Shown piece by piece: positions 24,035-32,840 of a DNA stretch of 35,670 bases (positions within the stretch are counted from its first letter, which is position 1; every line of letters begins with the position of its first letter). The notes below the pieces were generated by a model. That model saw only the letters and a program-made list of their open reading frames with translations. It did not search any database and was not told the DNA's origin. Position numbers and translations under genes: made by a program. Source of the DNA: Acidobacteriota bacterium (GTDB lineage Bacteria; Acidobacteriota; UBA6911); assembly GCA_003225335.1 (NCBI GenBank), contig QHZE01000247.1:1-35670 (forward strand). Direction: 5' to 3'.

Positions 24035-25885
24035 TTACTGCGCGTTCGCCCGATTCTTGGCAGCCCTTAAGATTGGGATGAGATCACCCCGGATAATGAG
24101 GTCCGAGATTTCAAGCTGTTCGAGGGCGCCGCGTCTCCGTTCCTCCAGCTGCCCGCAGTCTAGCGTTCGGCCCGTTTCAGCCTCGTAACAGGCGGAAGCT
24201 GAGATTCCGCCGAAGTGATTGATAAAGTAGTGGAGTCCATCCGCGAAGCTGCCGTCCCTGAATACGACCAAAGAGTCTTTCCCCTGGGTTAAATCCCTGC
24301 CGAACATCACGCTACTATCGTCGACGATACCAAGAAGACTGAGCAAGGTCGGAGCAATGTCGAGGTGCCCGCCAGTGACATTTCTGACTCCGGCGCCTTG
24401 CGCGTAGGGAAGCCGGATAAACAGCGGCACTCTTTTTCTGAAACAAAAGGAGTCGTACTCGCTCGACTCTGCGAATCCAAAGAGGCGGGCAAGTTCGGGT
24501 CCCTTCATGAAAGCCTGATGATCGCCGTACAGCACGAGAAGAGACTTCTCCAGCAGACCACTCTCTCGCAACTGATCGACGAACTCACCGAACGCGCGAT
24601 CGAAGTAGTGAACCGAATGCAGATAGTTACCAAGCAGGCTCCCCTCCAACTCGCCCAGATTCAGGGTGCGGTGTTTCTCCGGCACTTCGAAAGGGTCGTG
24701 GTTTGAGGAGGTGAGAAGATAAGCCAGGAAGGGTTCTGTCTGTGCCTTCAGGATGGGAATTGTCTGGGCAAAGAACTCTCTATCTGCCAACCATGGCCCA
24801 ATGCGGTCAAGAATTTTGTAGTCTTCTTCGAAGAAAGACCGCTGAAAACCAAGCCGCGGGTGCATTTGATTCATGTACCACATGGCACCGGACTCTCCGC
24901 AGGCAGACAACGTCGAGTAACCATCGTGGGACAAGGTCGCCGGGAGTCCGTAATAGTGATTCCCGGAATAGCGGCTTTCTGCAACCGCCCCCGTGGGCAG
25001 CGGATGCAAGGATTGAAATGAAATGAACTCACCGTCAGACGTCGTTGCCAAATGAGTCTGATCGTAGAAGTTCACAAAGTAGAGACTCTCTTTTGCAAAC
25101 GCGGAAAGTCTGGGCGTGATGAGCTGTCCCCTGATTTCGAGCCCGATCGGAAAGGTCTGCAGGGACTCTGCCATAATCACAATCACGTTTCGACCGCGCG
25201 CACTTCCAAATAGATTTGAGGAAGAGGCATCGCTCCTCTCGCGTTTGCCGCCAACGAAACGGAGGACGCGTTGGTGTTCGGACTCTCCAATGCCACGGCT
25301 GCGCGAGGCTACGTGAATCATGGCATCGCCGAAATAGTAGGCCGGCAAACCTACCGTCGCAGCAACTTCGCGTTGGAGGTTCGTATACGCAGATACCAGA
25401 TTCTTATCCTGCCATACCAGGCGCACAGTGGGCGCAGCGAAGACAATACCCAAAACCAGCAATCCCCAGCAGAGACGTTTTCTATAGCTGCGATCGAGAA
25501 GAGCAACGCTTCGGCAGAACGCCAGGTAGTAAGGTAAGATCAGAATCCCAACAACGATGATCGGCATGATATTGCCATAGAAACGAAAATGCACGGCATT
25601 GACGAGGACCAGCATACTCAGGGCGAGATTAAGCAAAAGTAAGATCATGAAGCGCGAGACTCGAGGAAATAAGAGAAGCGGCGCAAACAATAACACCAGG
25701 CTCGCGAGTGTCGCGGTAAACATGTCGGGGTGAGCAAGAAGCCACCGCCCGAGTGGTTCTTCCGGGGCCCACGAAAGACTGCGCAGCGACGCGCCGAAGC
25801 AGACCAGCTTGGCCCACAGAGACGTTATTCCCCAGACCAAAGGGCCGATTTCAACCAGCCAAACACGAGGAGAATTTATACGCAT
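24035..25885 (-). CDS. LtaS/OpgB-like phosphoglycerol (or related) transferase, alkaline-phosphatase-superfamily domain
   Basis: N-terminal TM helices; NVIVIMAESLQTFPI, TTSDGEF (nucleophile Thr context), LTSSNHDPF, LLVLYGDHQAF. Confidence 0.85.
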   Translation of the reverse strand: MRINSPRVWLVEIGPLVWGITSLWAKLVCFGASLRSLSWAPEEPLGRWLLAHPDMFTATLASLVLLFAPLLLFPRVSRFMILLLLNLALSMLVLVNAVHFRFYGNIMPIIVVGILILPYYLAFCRSVALLDRSYRKRLCWGLLVLGIVFAAPTVRLVWQDKNLVSAYTNLQREVAATVGLPAYYFGDAMIHVASRSRGIGESEHQRVLRFVGGKRERSDASSSNLFGSARGRNVIVIMAESLQTFPIGLEIRGQLITPRLSAFAKESLYFVNFYDQTHLATTSDGEFISFQSLHPLPTGAVAESRYSGNHYYGLPATLSHDGYSTLSACGESGAMWYMNQMHPRLGFQRSFFEEDYKILDRIGPWLADREFFAQTIPILKAQTEPFLAYLLTSSNHDPFEVPEKHRTLNLGELEGSLLGNYLHSVHYFDRAFGEFVDQLRESGLLEKSLLVLYGDHQAFMKGPELARLFGFAESSEYDSFCFRKRVPLFIRLPYAQGAGVRNVTGGHLDIAPTLLSLLGIVDDSSVMFGRDLTQGKDSLVVFRDGSFADGLHYFINHFGGISASACYEAETGRTLDCGQLEERRRGALEQLEISDLIIRGDLIPILRAAKNRANAQ

Positions 25886-25911
25886 GCGTACCGGTCTCAT
25901 GGGGTTGTTTT

Positions 25912-26000
25912 ATTTTCTTCGCGTCCTTCGCGGCTTCGCGGTGAATGCCGGGCTGGACTTTCACCGCGAAGGACACGAAGAAAACGCGAAGGACTTTTCA
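25912..26000. repeat. CACGAAG-family inverted pair between the LtaS-like and GT4 genes
   Basis: ttttcttcgcgtccttcgcggcttcgcggtgaa ... ttcaccgcgaaggacacgaagaaaacgcgaaggac. Confidence 0.84.
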
Positions 26001-26001
26001 G

Positions 26002-27267
26002 TTAGGGGATTCTAACGAGTCCGCGTGGTTGCCCGTGACCCGTCAGATTCTGATAAAGCGTCTCGTACGCCACGATCGACCTTTCCCAACTGAGATTAGC
26101 GTGTGCCCAGGCGCGGGCACGCGCCGCCAGCGCGGTGCGTTGTTCCGGGTGGGCCAGAAGCTGAGCGATTGCGTCGCAGAACTGCGGGTCAGACTCGGCA
26201 ACGAAAACGTGCTCACCATCGACAACATCGAGGCCCTCGACGGCAAGCGGCGACGCGATTACAGCTTTGCCGGCAGCAAGCGCCTCCAGCACTTTAACGC
26301 GCATCCCGCCGCCGAGACGGAGTGGCACGACCACAAGGGCGGCGCGATCGAGATAGGGCGTCACATCCGGAACAGGTCCGGTCACGATAACGTTAGCGTT
26401 GGCCATCTGGCGTACCCGGGGCGCCGGCTGTTCTCCGACGATGTGCAGGACTAGTTCCGGAAAGCGCGCCTGCACTCGCGGAAAGATCGCGCTGATGAGA
26501 CGCACGGCGGCGTCCGCGTTCGGCGGATGCCCGAAGTTTCCGACGAAGAGCAGGCTCGGCGGCGAGTGCCCAAGGGGGTTGAGCGGGTGTTCCGGAAGCG
26601 CCATCCCGAGCGGGATCCGCACAATTGGCGTGTGTGGCGCGAAAGGCGCAAGCACCAGCCGGTCACGCTCGGTGAGCGCGACGACGGCTTGGACCTGCCC
26701 GATGACCGCTCCTTCAAACCGCTCCCAGGCACGCCAACTAAGCCAATAAGGCAGCCGCGCGAGGCCGCGGCGTGAATCCAGCAGGTCGCGAGCCACTTGC
26801 GCTCCCGGTTCATACTCGGTGAGCACGCGTGGCGCAGGGCAGCCGTCAAGAGCGGAAAGATACTGCCCCATCACGTGGTATTCGATCTGCACGATATCAG
26901 GCCGCCACGTTCGGGCGAGCGCGCGGAGTCGCGGGCCGTATGCCGCAACCGAGGAACCGGCGGCCCATAAGGGTCTGGCCCGGAGCAACGAGTTGAGACG
27001 TGACCATCCCTCGGCCAGGGAAAAGCCGGGATCGGGCCGCATGACCTCTTCCACCAGCTCGCACCGCTCCTGCAAGGTGGTGTCCAGAGGCGGATCTGAC
27101 GGGGCGCGCAGATACAGCAGGGCGACGCGATGCCGGGTAGCCAGTTTTACCAACAGCTGCGCCGTCGCTCGACCGCCTCCATGTCGCGCGTCCAGCCGTG
27201 GAGGAAACGGGAGCAGAAAGAGCAGCCGTTTCGGGCGGAGCCCAGGCCGCGTCAACTGCGCATCCAC
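26002..27267 (-). CDS. Family 4 glycosyltransferase
   Basis: KRLLFLLPFPPRLDARHGGGRATAQLLVKLA; LLFVGNFGHPPNADAAVRLI; PLRLGGGMRVKVLEALAAGKAVIASPLAVEGLDV. Suggested GTG start at 27267, overlapping the upstream gene. Confidence 0.9.
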   Translation of the reverse strand: MDAQLTRPGLRPKRLLFLLPFPPRLDARHGGGRATAQLLVKLATRHRVALLYLRAPSDPPLDTTLQERCELVEEVMRPDPGFSLAEGWSRLNSLLRARPLWAAGSSVAAYGPRLRALARTWRPDIVQIEYHVMGQYLSALDGCPAPRVLTEYEPGAQVARDLLDSRRGLARLPYWLSWRAWERFEGAVIGQVQAVVALTERDRLVLAPFAPHTPIVRIPLGMALPEHPLNPLGHSPPSLLFVGNFGHPPNADAAVRLISAIFPRVQARFPELVLHIVGEQPAPRVRQMANANVIVTGPVPDVTPYLDRAALVVVPLRLGGGMRVKVLEALAAGKAVIASPLAVEGLDVVDGEHVFVAESDPQFCDAIAQLLAHPEQRTALAARARAWAHANLSWERSIVAYETLYQNLTGHGQPRGLVRIP

Positions 27268-28790
27268 GTCTTGAAACGGCGCCGGTGCAGCTGTTGAACT
27301 ATCGCGAAAAACGGTCCTAAGCCGCAGGCCCTCCCCAACCGATGCTCGTTGGCCGCATGGTGTAACCAGCACGCATGAAAACACAACTCGGCAACCTCAT
27401 CCGGGATTTCGACGGCGCATCTGAGGCGCCCCAGGAATCGCGTCACCGCTTTAGCGTAGACGCCACCCGGGACAAAGCACGCCTCGAAAGCCTTCGGCCT
27501 GTCAACGTAGCCCCGTGCCGCGGCGGCAGCGTCGGTCATGGCATAGAGGAAGTCGACGAGCGGGAAGCCTTCCTCGCGAGCTCCGTCCCAATCGATGACG
27601 CCCAGGCGCCCCTGCTCCATCAGGAAGACGTTGCGCATCGTCAGGTCATTGTGTGTGGCGACGAGCGGGACCGGCATGCCTGCGACTGCGGCACAACGCT
27701 CGGTGAGCCAATCCCGGTATTCCCTGCCCCGCTCGAGGAGCGGCGCAAGAAGGGTCGCCGGCGCGAGGAGCTCCCGATCCAGCAGCCCGAGATCCAGAGG
27801 CCGGATCGAGACAGTGGACCGGTTCCAGCGCTCGAGCCAGGCGACCAGGAGGTCCATGTGCTCAAGCAGCCGCTTTGGCCGCGCGGCGAGCAGTGAGGCC
27901 ATGGGCCGACCGCAAACTACGGTTTGGAGCAACACGGGATGATCGTTAATTTGCCCCAGGAGCAGAGGCTCTGGGACCTCGGCGCCGGCACTCCGCGCAC
28001 TCGGCCCGAGGCGGGCGAGGGTTGCGGCCTCGGCGACGCGGTCGCCAGCCATTGTCGCCGTGAGATTCATCTTGGCGATCGCCGAGGGCTGGGCGTCCCT
28101 TCCCGGAAAGCGGTGGAGGACGACTGCGCCGTCCTGCCCCCGCCAGCTGGAGCTGATGACAGCGCTGCCAGGCTGCTGGCCTCCATGGTCCAGCTGGAAC
28201 AGCCAATCGAAGAGAGGGCGAGCCCCTGGACGGTGCGCGACGAATCCGGCCGAAGGGAGCAGGTCCCCAAGGAGTTTTTGGACAGCAGGGAGGCGAAGCC
28301 CTATCATGGCCAGGCGACGTCCCCAGGGCGGCAGCGGCAGCAACTTCGAGAAGGCATATTGGGCCGGTACGGCAGTGAGGGGTACGAGATAACGGCTCGA
28401 CGCCCGGTTGGGGAGGTGAAGGATCGGTGGTCCGATCGCCAGGCCATGGCGGCGCAGCAGGCTCTTGACTCTTGACCGCCACCGTGGCGGGGCGAGCACA
28501 TATGCCACTCCATCCGTCTCAAGCTTCTGAGCCAATGATTGTGCGGCCTCTTCGAGCCAGCCGGACGTACGGCACTCCGTTACAGTCGGGGCCAGAATGA
28601 CGAGATCTGCGTACTTGTCATCCTGCGCCCGAGGCACAGGAAGCAATACGGCCGGAGAGTTGCTCCCTATCACAAGGGACTGGTTGCTGTTGCCATCCGG
28701 GTGGAGCAGTTCAAGCAGAGAAGTGCGCGTTGTCTCCCCCCTTTCATCCGCTGTCGCGGAGTTCAGCGTTGGCGTTGCGTGTTGAACCAT
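27252..28790 (-). CDS. APH-like phosphotransferase with N-terminal methyltransferase-like domain
   Basis: Kinase core: VATHNDLTMRNVFLMEQGRLGVIDWDGAREEGFPLVDFLY. N-term: ADLVILAPTV...LAQKLETDGVAYVLAPPRWRSRVKSLLRRHGL. Confidence 0.75.
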   Translation of the reverse strand: MVQHATPTLNSATADERGETTRTSLLELLHPDGNSNQSLVIGSNSPAVLLPVPRAQDDKYADLVILAPTVTECRTSGWLEEAAQSLAQKLETDGVAYVLAPPRWRSRVKSLLRRHGLAIGPPILHLPNRASSRYLVPLTAVPAQYAFSKLLPLPPWGRRLAMIGLRLPAVQKLLGDLLPSAGFVAHRPGARPLFDWLFQLDHGGQQPGSAVISSSWRGQDGAVVLHRFPGRDAQPSAIAKMNLTATMAGDRVAEAATLARLGPSARSAGAEVPEPLLLGQINDHPVLLQTVVCGRPMASLLAARPKRLLEHMDLLVAWLERWNRSTVSIRPLDLGLLDRELLAPATLLAPLLERGREYRDWLTERCAAVAGMPVPLVATHNDLTMRNVFLMEQGRLGVIDWDGAREEGFPLVDFLYAMTDAAAAARGYVDRPKAFEACFVPGGVYAKAVTRFLGRLRCAVEIPDEVAELCFHACWLHHAANEHRLGRACGLGPFFAIVQQLHRRRFKTWMRS

Positions 28791-28890
28791 GGGTGAGACG
28801 TCCTCACACTGGCTTCGCCAGCGATGGGCACGACCTCAGTCGTGCCGGAAGAAAGGGGGCGATAAGGGAGGGCACGGCTTCAGCCGTGCC

Positions 28891-29007
28891 GTTAGGTTTT
28901 CTTGGTGGACACAAAGTTCACAATTCGGTCAAGTTTTGTATCATGGCCGGGACGGCCGTGCCACGAAACCATCGTGGCACGGGCGTCTCGCCCGTGACTC
29001 ACTTGGC
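28891..29007. mobile_element. CTAG-family element, half copy 3 (left arm plus inner hairpins only)
   Basis: gttaggttttcttggtggacacaaagttcacaattcggtcaagttttgtatcatggccgggacggccgtgccacgaaaccatcgtggcacgggcgtctcgcccgtgac; no right terminal arm found. Confidence 0.65.
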
Positions 29008-29210
29008 GGTATGAGGCTGCTCGCCATAGATTGGCGATTTGCCGCAGAGGCCCAAAAGGGCGACAGTGACCAGGACACCGCGGAGTGTGCGACTGGATTG
29101 TCGAGAAGATGACTGAGCGCCGAAGGTGCGGCAGACGCGGATTGTCGGTCCTTCGCGCCTCAGATTACGGGTCCTGGCGGCCCCGGCCCTCACGGCCCTG
29201 ACGGGCGGGG

Positions 29211-30431
29211 CTATTCACTGGCGGGCTTCGGCTCTGGCTCAGGCATGGCGTCAGCGGTGCCGAAACACTGGCTTCGCCAGCGAGCAACATACCGCTGCCA
29301 TATCCGGTCAATCACGTCGGCGCGGACAGCATCCTTGGGCTGCGTCGTATCCAGAATTTCAAGCTGCGGAATGCGCCCTTCCAGAGCCAGAAAGTGCTGC
29401 CGCCATTCCTCCAATTGCCGCGGGTTGTACTCGCCCTTCCGCGCATGCATCACTTCGCCAGGCGCATTCAACACCAGTACCATGTCGGGGCCAGGGCAGG
29501 CGTGGCGATCCAACCGGCGAGATGCCCGCCTCAGCCAGTTGAGGCGTTCAGGATGCGGTAACACCAACAGGCGGCCTAGAAAGACCAGCCCCGGCACGTG
29601 GAGGCGGGCAATGTGCCGGAGCAGGCCACCGGTCAGCCCCATGTAGACCAGGCGCACAGGAAAAATAAACGAGTGCTGGATCCCCATCGCCAACGTCGAT
29701 TTACCCGCGCCATCCGGGCCCAGGAGCGCGATGCTCAGCCCGCGGCGGCGGCGCAGGTCCCACAGTTTGTCCATCAGGCGTGACCTGCGGAGGACGAACA
29801 TCTGCCACGGCCCGATGGAGTCCTGCCGCATCCACGCCGTCGTCAGAGGAGGCGCCAATTGCTCCAAGGTGATCCAATCGCCGCGGGAGACGGACTCCGT
29901 CATACGCGCCGGCGTCCATCCGGCGGGGCAGACCGCTTCGACGACCCGGGCCAGGGGGCTATCCGCGCGCACCGCCGCCACCAGTTCCTCCAAACGCTTC
30001 CTGTGACGAGGTGCGATGGCCCCTTTGTCCAAGAGGCAGTGCAACAGCAGCACCCAAAAAGCGTCGTCGAGGGCCAGGACGACCGCACCGTCGCGCTGAC
30101 GCCTCGCCAAACATCCTCTCTCGGCCCGTGTCCGAAGAGCAGAGTGGGGGCCGAAGGACAATTCGGTGACCAGATCGAGCCAGATCCAGCAGTCTGTGGG
30201 CCGATGATAGCTGAGAAAGCAGGTATGTACGCCATGGTTTCGCGTCGGAAGCGGCGCAAACCCGCACGCCTCCATAACCCGCCGCACGCTTTCAATATGA
30301 GCAGGGTCGACGAGCAGATCGACATCACCACCCGAGGGCGTGCCGAAATCGGCCGGAGTGCGCAGCAGGCACCAGCGCACACCCGCCTCCTCGAAAGCGA
30401 GAAACACGGCTTCCAGCACCGGGTGCAGCAT
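29211..30431 (-). CDS. Nucleotidyltransferase-like domain fused to P-loop (thymidylate-kinase-like) kinase
   Basis: SGGDVDLLVDPAHIESVRRVMEACGF (NTase-like); LSIALLGPDGAGKSTLAMGI (Walker A). Confidence 0.8.
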   Translation of the reverse strand: MLHPVLEAVFLAFEEAGVRWCLLRTPADFGTPSGGDVDLLVDPAHIESVRRVMEACGFAPLPTRNHGVHTCFLSYHRPTDCWIWLDLVTELSFGPHSALRTRAERGCLARRQRDGAVVLALDDAFWVLLLHCLLDKGAIAPRHRKRLEELVAAVRADSPLARVVEAVCPAGWTPARMTESVSRGDWITLEQLAPPLTTAWMRQDSIGPWQMFVLRRSRLMDKLWDLRRRRGLSIALLGPDGAGKSTLAMGIQHSFIFPVRLVYMGLTGGLLRHIARLHVPGLVFLGRLLVLPHPERLNWLRRASRRLDRHACPGPDMVLVLNAPGEVMHARKGEYNPRQLEEWRQHFLALEGRIPQLEILDTTQPKDAVRADVIDRIWQRYVARWRSQCFGTADAMPEPEPKPASE

Positions 30432-30507
30432 CGGCTAGCCTTTCACGTTCGGCAACCGCACAACCGTTTGATAAAAAATCGGGGCGAGGCGGCATAATCC
30501 AATAGGC

Positions 30508-30663
30508 TCAAAGGGGCAAAGGGGCAAGAGGACCCCTTCCGATGGCCGAACCCTGGCAAAAAGCGTCATGAATGAATGCGTCTCCTGGAAGATTCGCCGG
30601 ATTTATTTTGCGACGAAAGATACGGTCTCACTGCGGAAAAGCGGTTCCCCTTTGCCCCTTTGA
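30508..30663. repeat. Inverted pair of (AAAGGGGC)n arms
   Basis: tcaaaggggcaaagggg at 30508-30524 and cccctttgcccctttga at 30647-30663; perfect 17-bp complementarity. Confidence 0.83.
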
Positions 30664-30752
30664 CTCCTAAAAGTTGGCGGGCGAAGCGAGCCAAGGGCTA
30701 TCGGAGTGGCGTCTTCGGAAGGATCAACCCACCGCAGCGCAGGGTCTGGTGT

Positions 30753-31718
30753 TCAGCTGCAAGTCGCCAGGTTTCTCCAGTTACCCAAGACAACAACGCG
30801 ACATGCTCCCATCTCCGCAGCGATTTCGGCGCGCTTGCAGGCGTTCCGCGTGAGACATAGACGGATGCCGCCGCTGATCCACCTGGCCAGCATGAGGCTT
30901 TTTACGATCAGGACCACCTCGGCTATGCGCAGGCCAGATGCGTGTTGTCGGTAGAACTGTATGGTGCTGGCGAGGAGTCGTACGCCCATCTCAGGGCCCC
31001 ATTGCCTGGTGCTGGCTCCCCCGATATGCACCACGGTCGTGACCGGCGCGAAGTGAACCTGCCAGTCCGCGGCGTTTAATCGGTAGCAGAGATCGGCATC
31101 CTCGAAGTACATGAAATATGATTCGTCGAAGCCGCCAACGGCGTCAAAGGCTTCGCGGCGGACCGCCATCGCCGCCCCCTTTACCCATGGGACCACTCGG
31201 GCAGAGCGATGGGGCCAGGTGCGCAGGTACGAGTTCCCGACGATGGGGATATAACGGCGAATCAGCCGTCCCAAGACAACAGCCGTCGTGCTGTTCTCGA
31301 GGAGGGTGTTGAGCGGCGTTGGAAATGGATAGCACGAGGCTTGCAGCGTCCCATCCGGGTCCACCAGACGTGGGCCAACGATAGCGGCGCGCCGATGCCG
31401 AGCCAGATACCCACTGAGGGCCGCGAGGGCTCCCGGTTGCAGGAGCGTATCGCCGTTGAGAAGTAATACATGCTGGGCAGTGCAGCTGACGAATGCCTGG
31501 TTTGCCGCAGCCCCGTAGCCGAGATTCTTCTTGTTGGCTCGGAGCGTTACCGATGGGTACTGTGCCCGCACCATTTCAGCGCTGCCGTCCCACGAGGCGT
31601 TGTCGACAACCACGACCTCGGGCGGCGCTTCCAACTGAACTGTTGCCAGGCATTCGCGCAGGTGGTCGCGCGTGTTATGGTTCACAATGGCTACAGCGAT
31701 CGGCGTCATTGGGGACAT
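30753..31718 (-). CDS. Family 2 glycosyltransferase (WbbL/rhamnosyltransferase-like)
   Basis: IAVAIVNHNTRDHLRECLATV, VVVDNASWDGSAEMVRAQYP, NLGYGAAANQAF, MYFEDADLCYRLNAADW. Confidence 0.92.
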   Translation of the reverse strand: MSPMTPIAVAIVNHNTRDHLRECLATVQLEAPPEVVVVDNASWDGSAEMVRAQYPSVTLRANKKNLGYGAAANQAFVSCTAQHVLLLNGDTLLQPGALAALSGYLARHRRAAIVGPRLVDPDGTLQASCYPFPTPLNTLLENSTTAVVLGRLIRRYIPIVGNSYLRTWPHRSARVVPWVKGAAMAVRREAFDAVGGFDESYFMYFEDADLCYRLNAADWQVHFAPVTTVVHIGGASTRQWGPEMGVRLLASTIQFYRQHASGLRIAEVVLIVKSLMLARWISGGIRLCLTRNACKRAEIAAEMGACRVVVLGNWRNLATCS

Positions 31719-32049
31719 ACGTGCACCTCATTCAACAGGAGGATAGCTGTCAACCGTGACCAGTTCGATGCCGCACCCTGGTCTTAAGGGCCGCTAATCA
31801 AACACGCGTCTGATCCAGATCACCGTGTCAAGCGATGGCAGTTTTTCGCTCCGATCGCCTATCCGATGATTTCTATTTGTAACGGGATTGGGTTTGAGAT
31901 AAGAAAACGGTACTATAGTTGACCGCTGAAGTAAAGGAAGAAACAACAGAAGGGTGCAATTAAAAGTGGAGTCAAGCACCGCCGCCAGAGAGTGTGGAGA
32001 ATTGTATTTCAGACCAATGACATCCAAATGACAGCGATCGTTTTCGTGA

Positions 32050-32098
32050 AATTCGTGGAATTCGTGGCCAGTAAAAACCACCACGAATTCCACGAATT
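32050..32098. repeat. Perfect 18-bp inverted repeat with (CCACGAATT)2 arms
   Basis: aattcgtggaattcgtgg (32050-32067) / ccacgaattccacgaatt (32081-32098). Confidence 0.9.
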
Positions 32099-32840
32099 AA
32101 ATTCTCTCCAACTCTTCTCAGGAGTTCACGACAGTGTCCATTGACTCCCACTTCTAATTGCAGCCAAACCAGAAGAACAACGCAAATAATCCGTCCGTCC
32201 GTTCGGCTCAGAAGGTGTGCAAAGCGCACGGGTGTGGATGCCGGCTCCTGCGCGATTTTTCGCGGCTCGTATCTCTCTGATCTCAGGAGTCTTAAAACTT
32301 ACACATAAGAGAAATTTAAGTTGCCAGGGGCATAGAAACTTTGATATTGTTCACGCTACGATATAAAAAGTGTTTTACTTTTTAGAGCGTAACTTGAACC
32401 CAGACGGAATCCCTTCTCGTGGACAGAGACTGAATCACTCCCGGGGAATCCTCGTATTGCACATGATCCAGCGGCCCTCCGAAGCACGAGTTCTTGAAGC
32501 GAGGCTGGGTTAGACGGATATTGCCCCGTTTTCTTTTCCTGCAAGCCCCGCCCCTCTTTCAGGGAAGAGCGCTCACAAAAGAGCAAAGGCAGAAAGCGTA
32601 GAGCGCCTGACCGAAGCTGCGCGTAACAACGCTGTGTTGTTGTTTGCGCGCCGGAAGACCTCAGCCCTCCCCGGTTCTCCTCGCTGTTTGTCCTGCTAGC
32701 CAATTTCCATCCTCGCGGTGTGTGAACGCAGGGAGTTTCCTGCGATCCATGCCGGCGTTTCAACCAACTGGGCGGGAGCCTGCCTGCTACGTTCTTGGTG
32801 TGCAGGCTTCCGCGCCGCGTCTTGGGGAAGGTGTGTTCCG

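Noticed and set aside
24035-25900. Annotation as a generic arylsulfatase
   Set aside because: No C/SxPxR sulfatase signature; TSDGEF, AES and YGDH fit LtaS/OpgB-type transferases better.
27252-28790. Aminoglycoside resistance gene
   Set aside because: APH fold is broad; location in a glycan cluster and the extra N-terminal domain argue against a resistance role.
32640-32840. c-di-GMP (GEMM) riboswitch upstream of the FN3/BACON gene
   Set aside because: I looked for the conserved GGCAAACC / GACGCAAAGC elements and did not find them.
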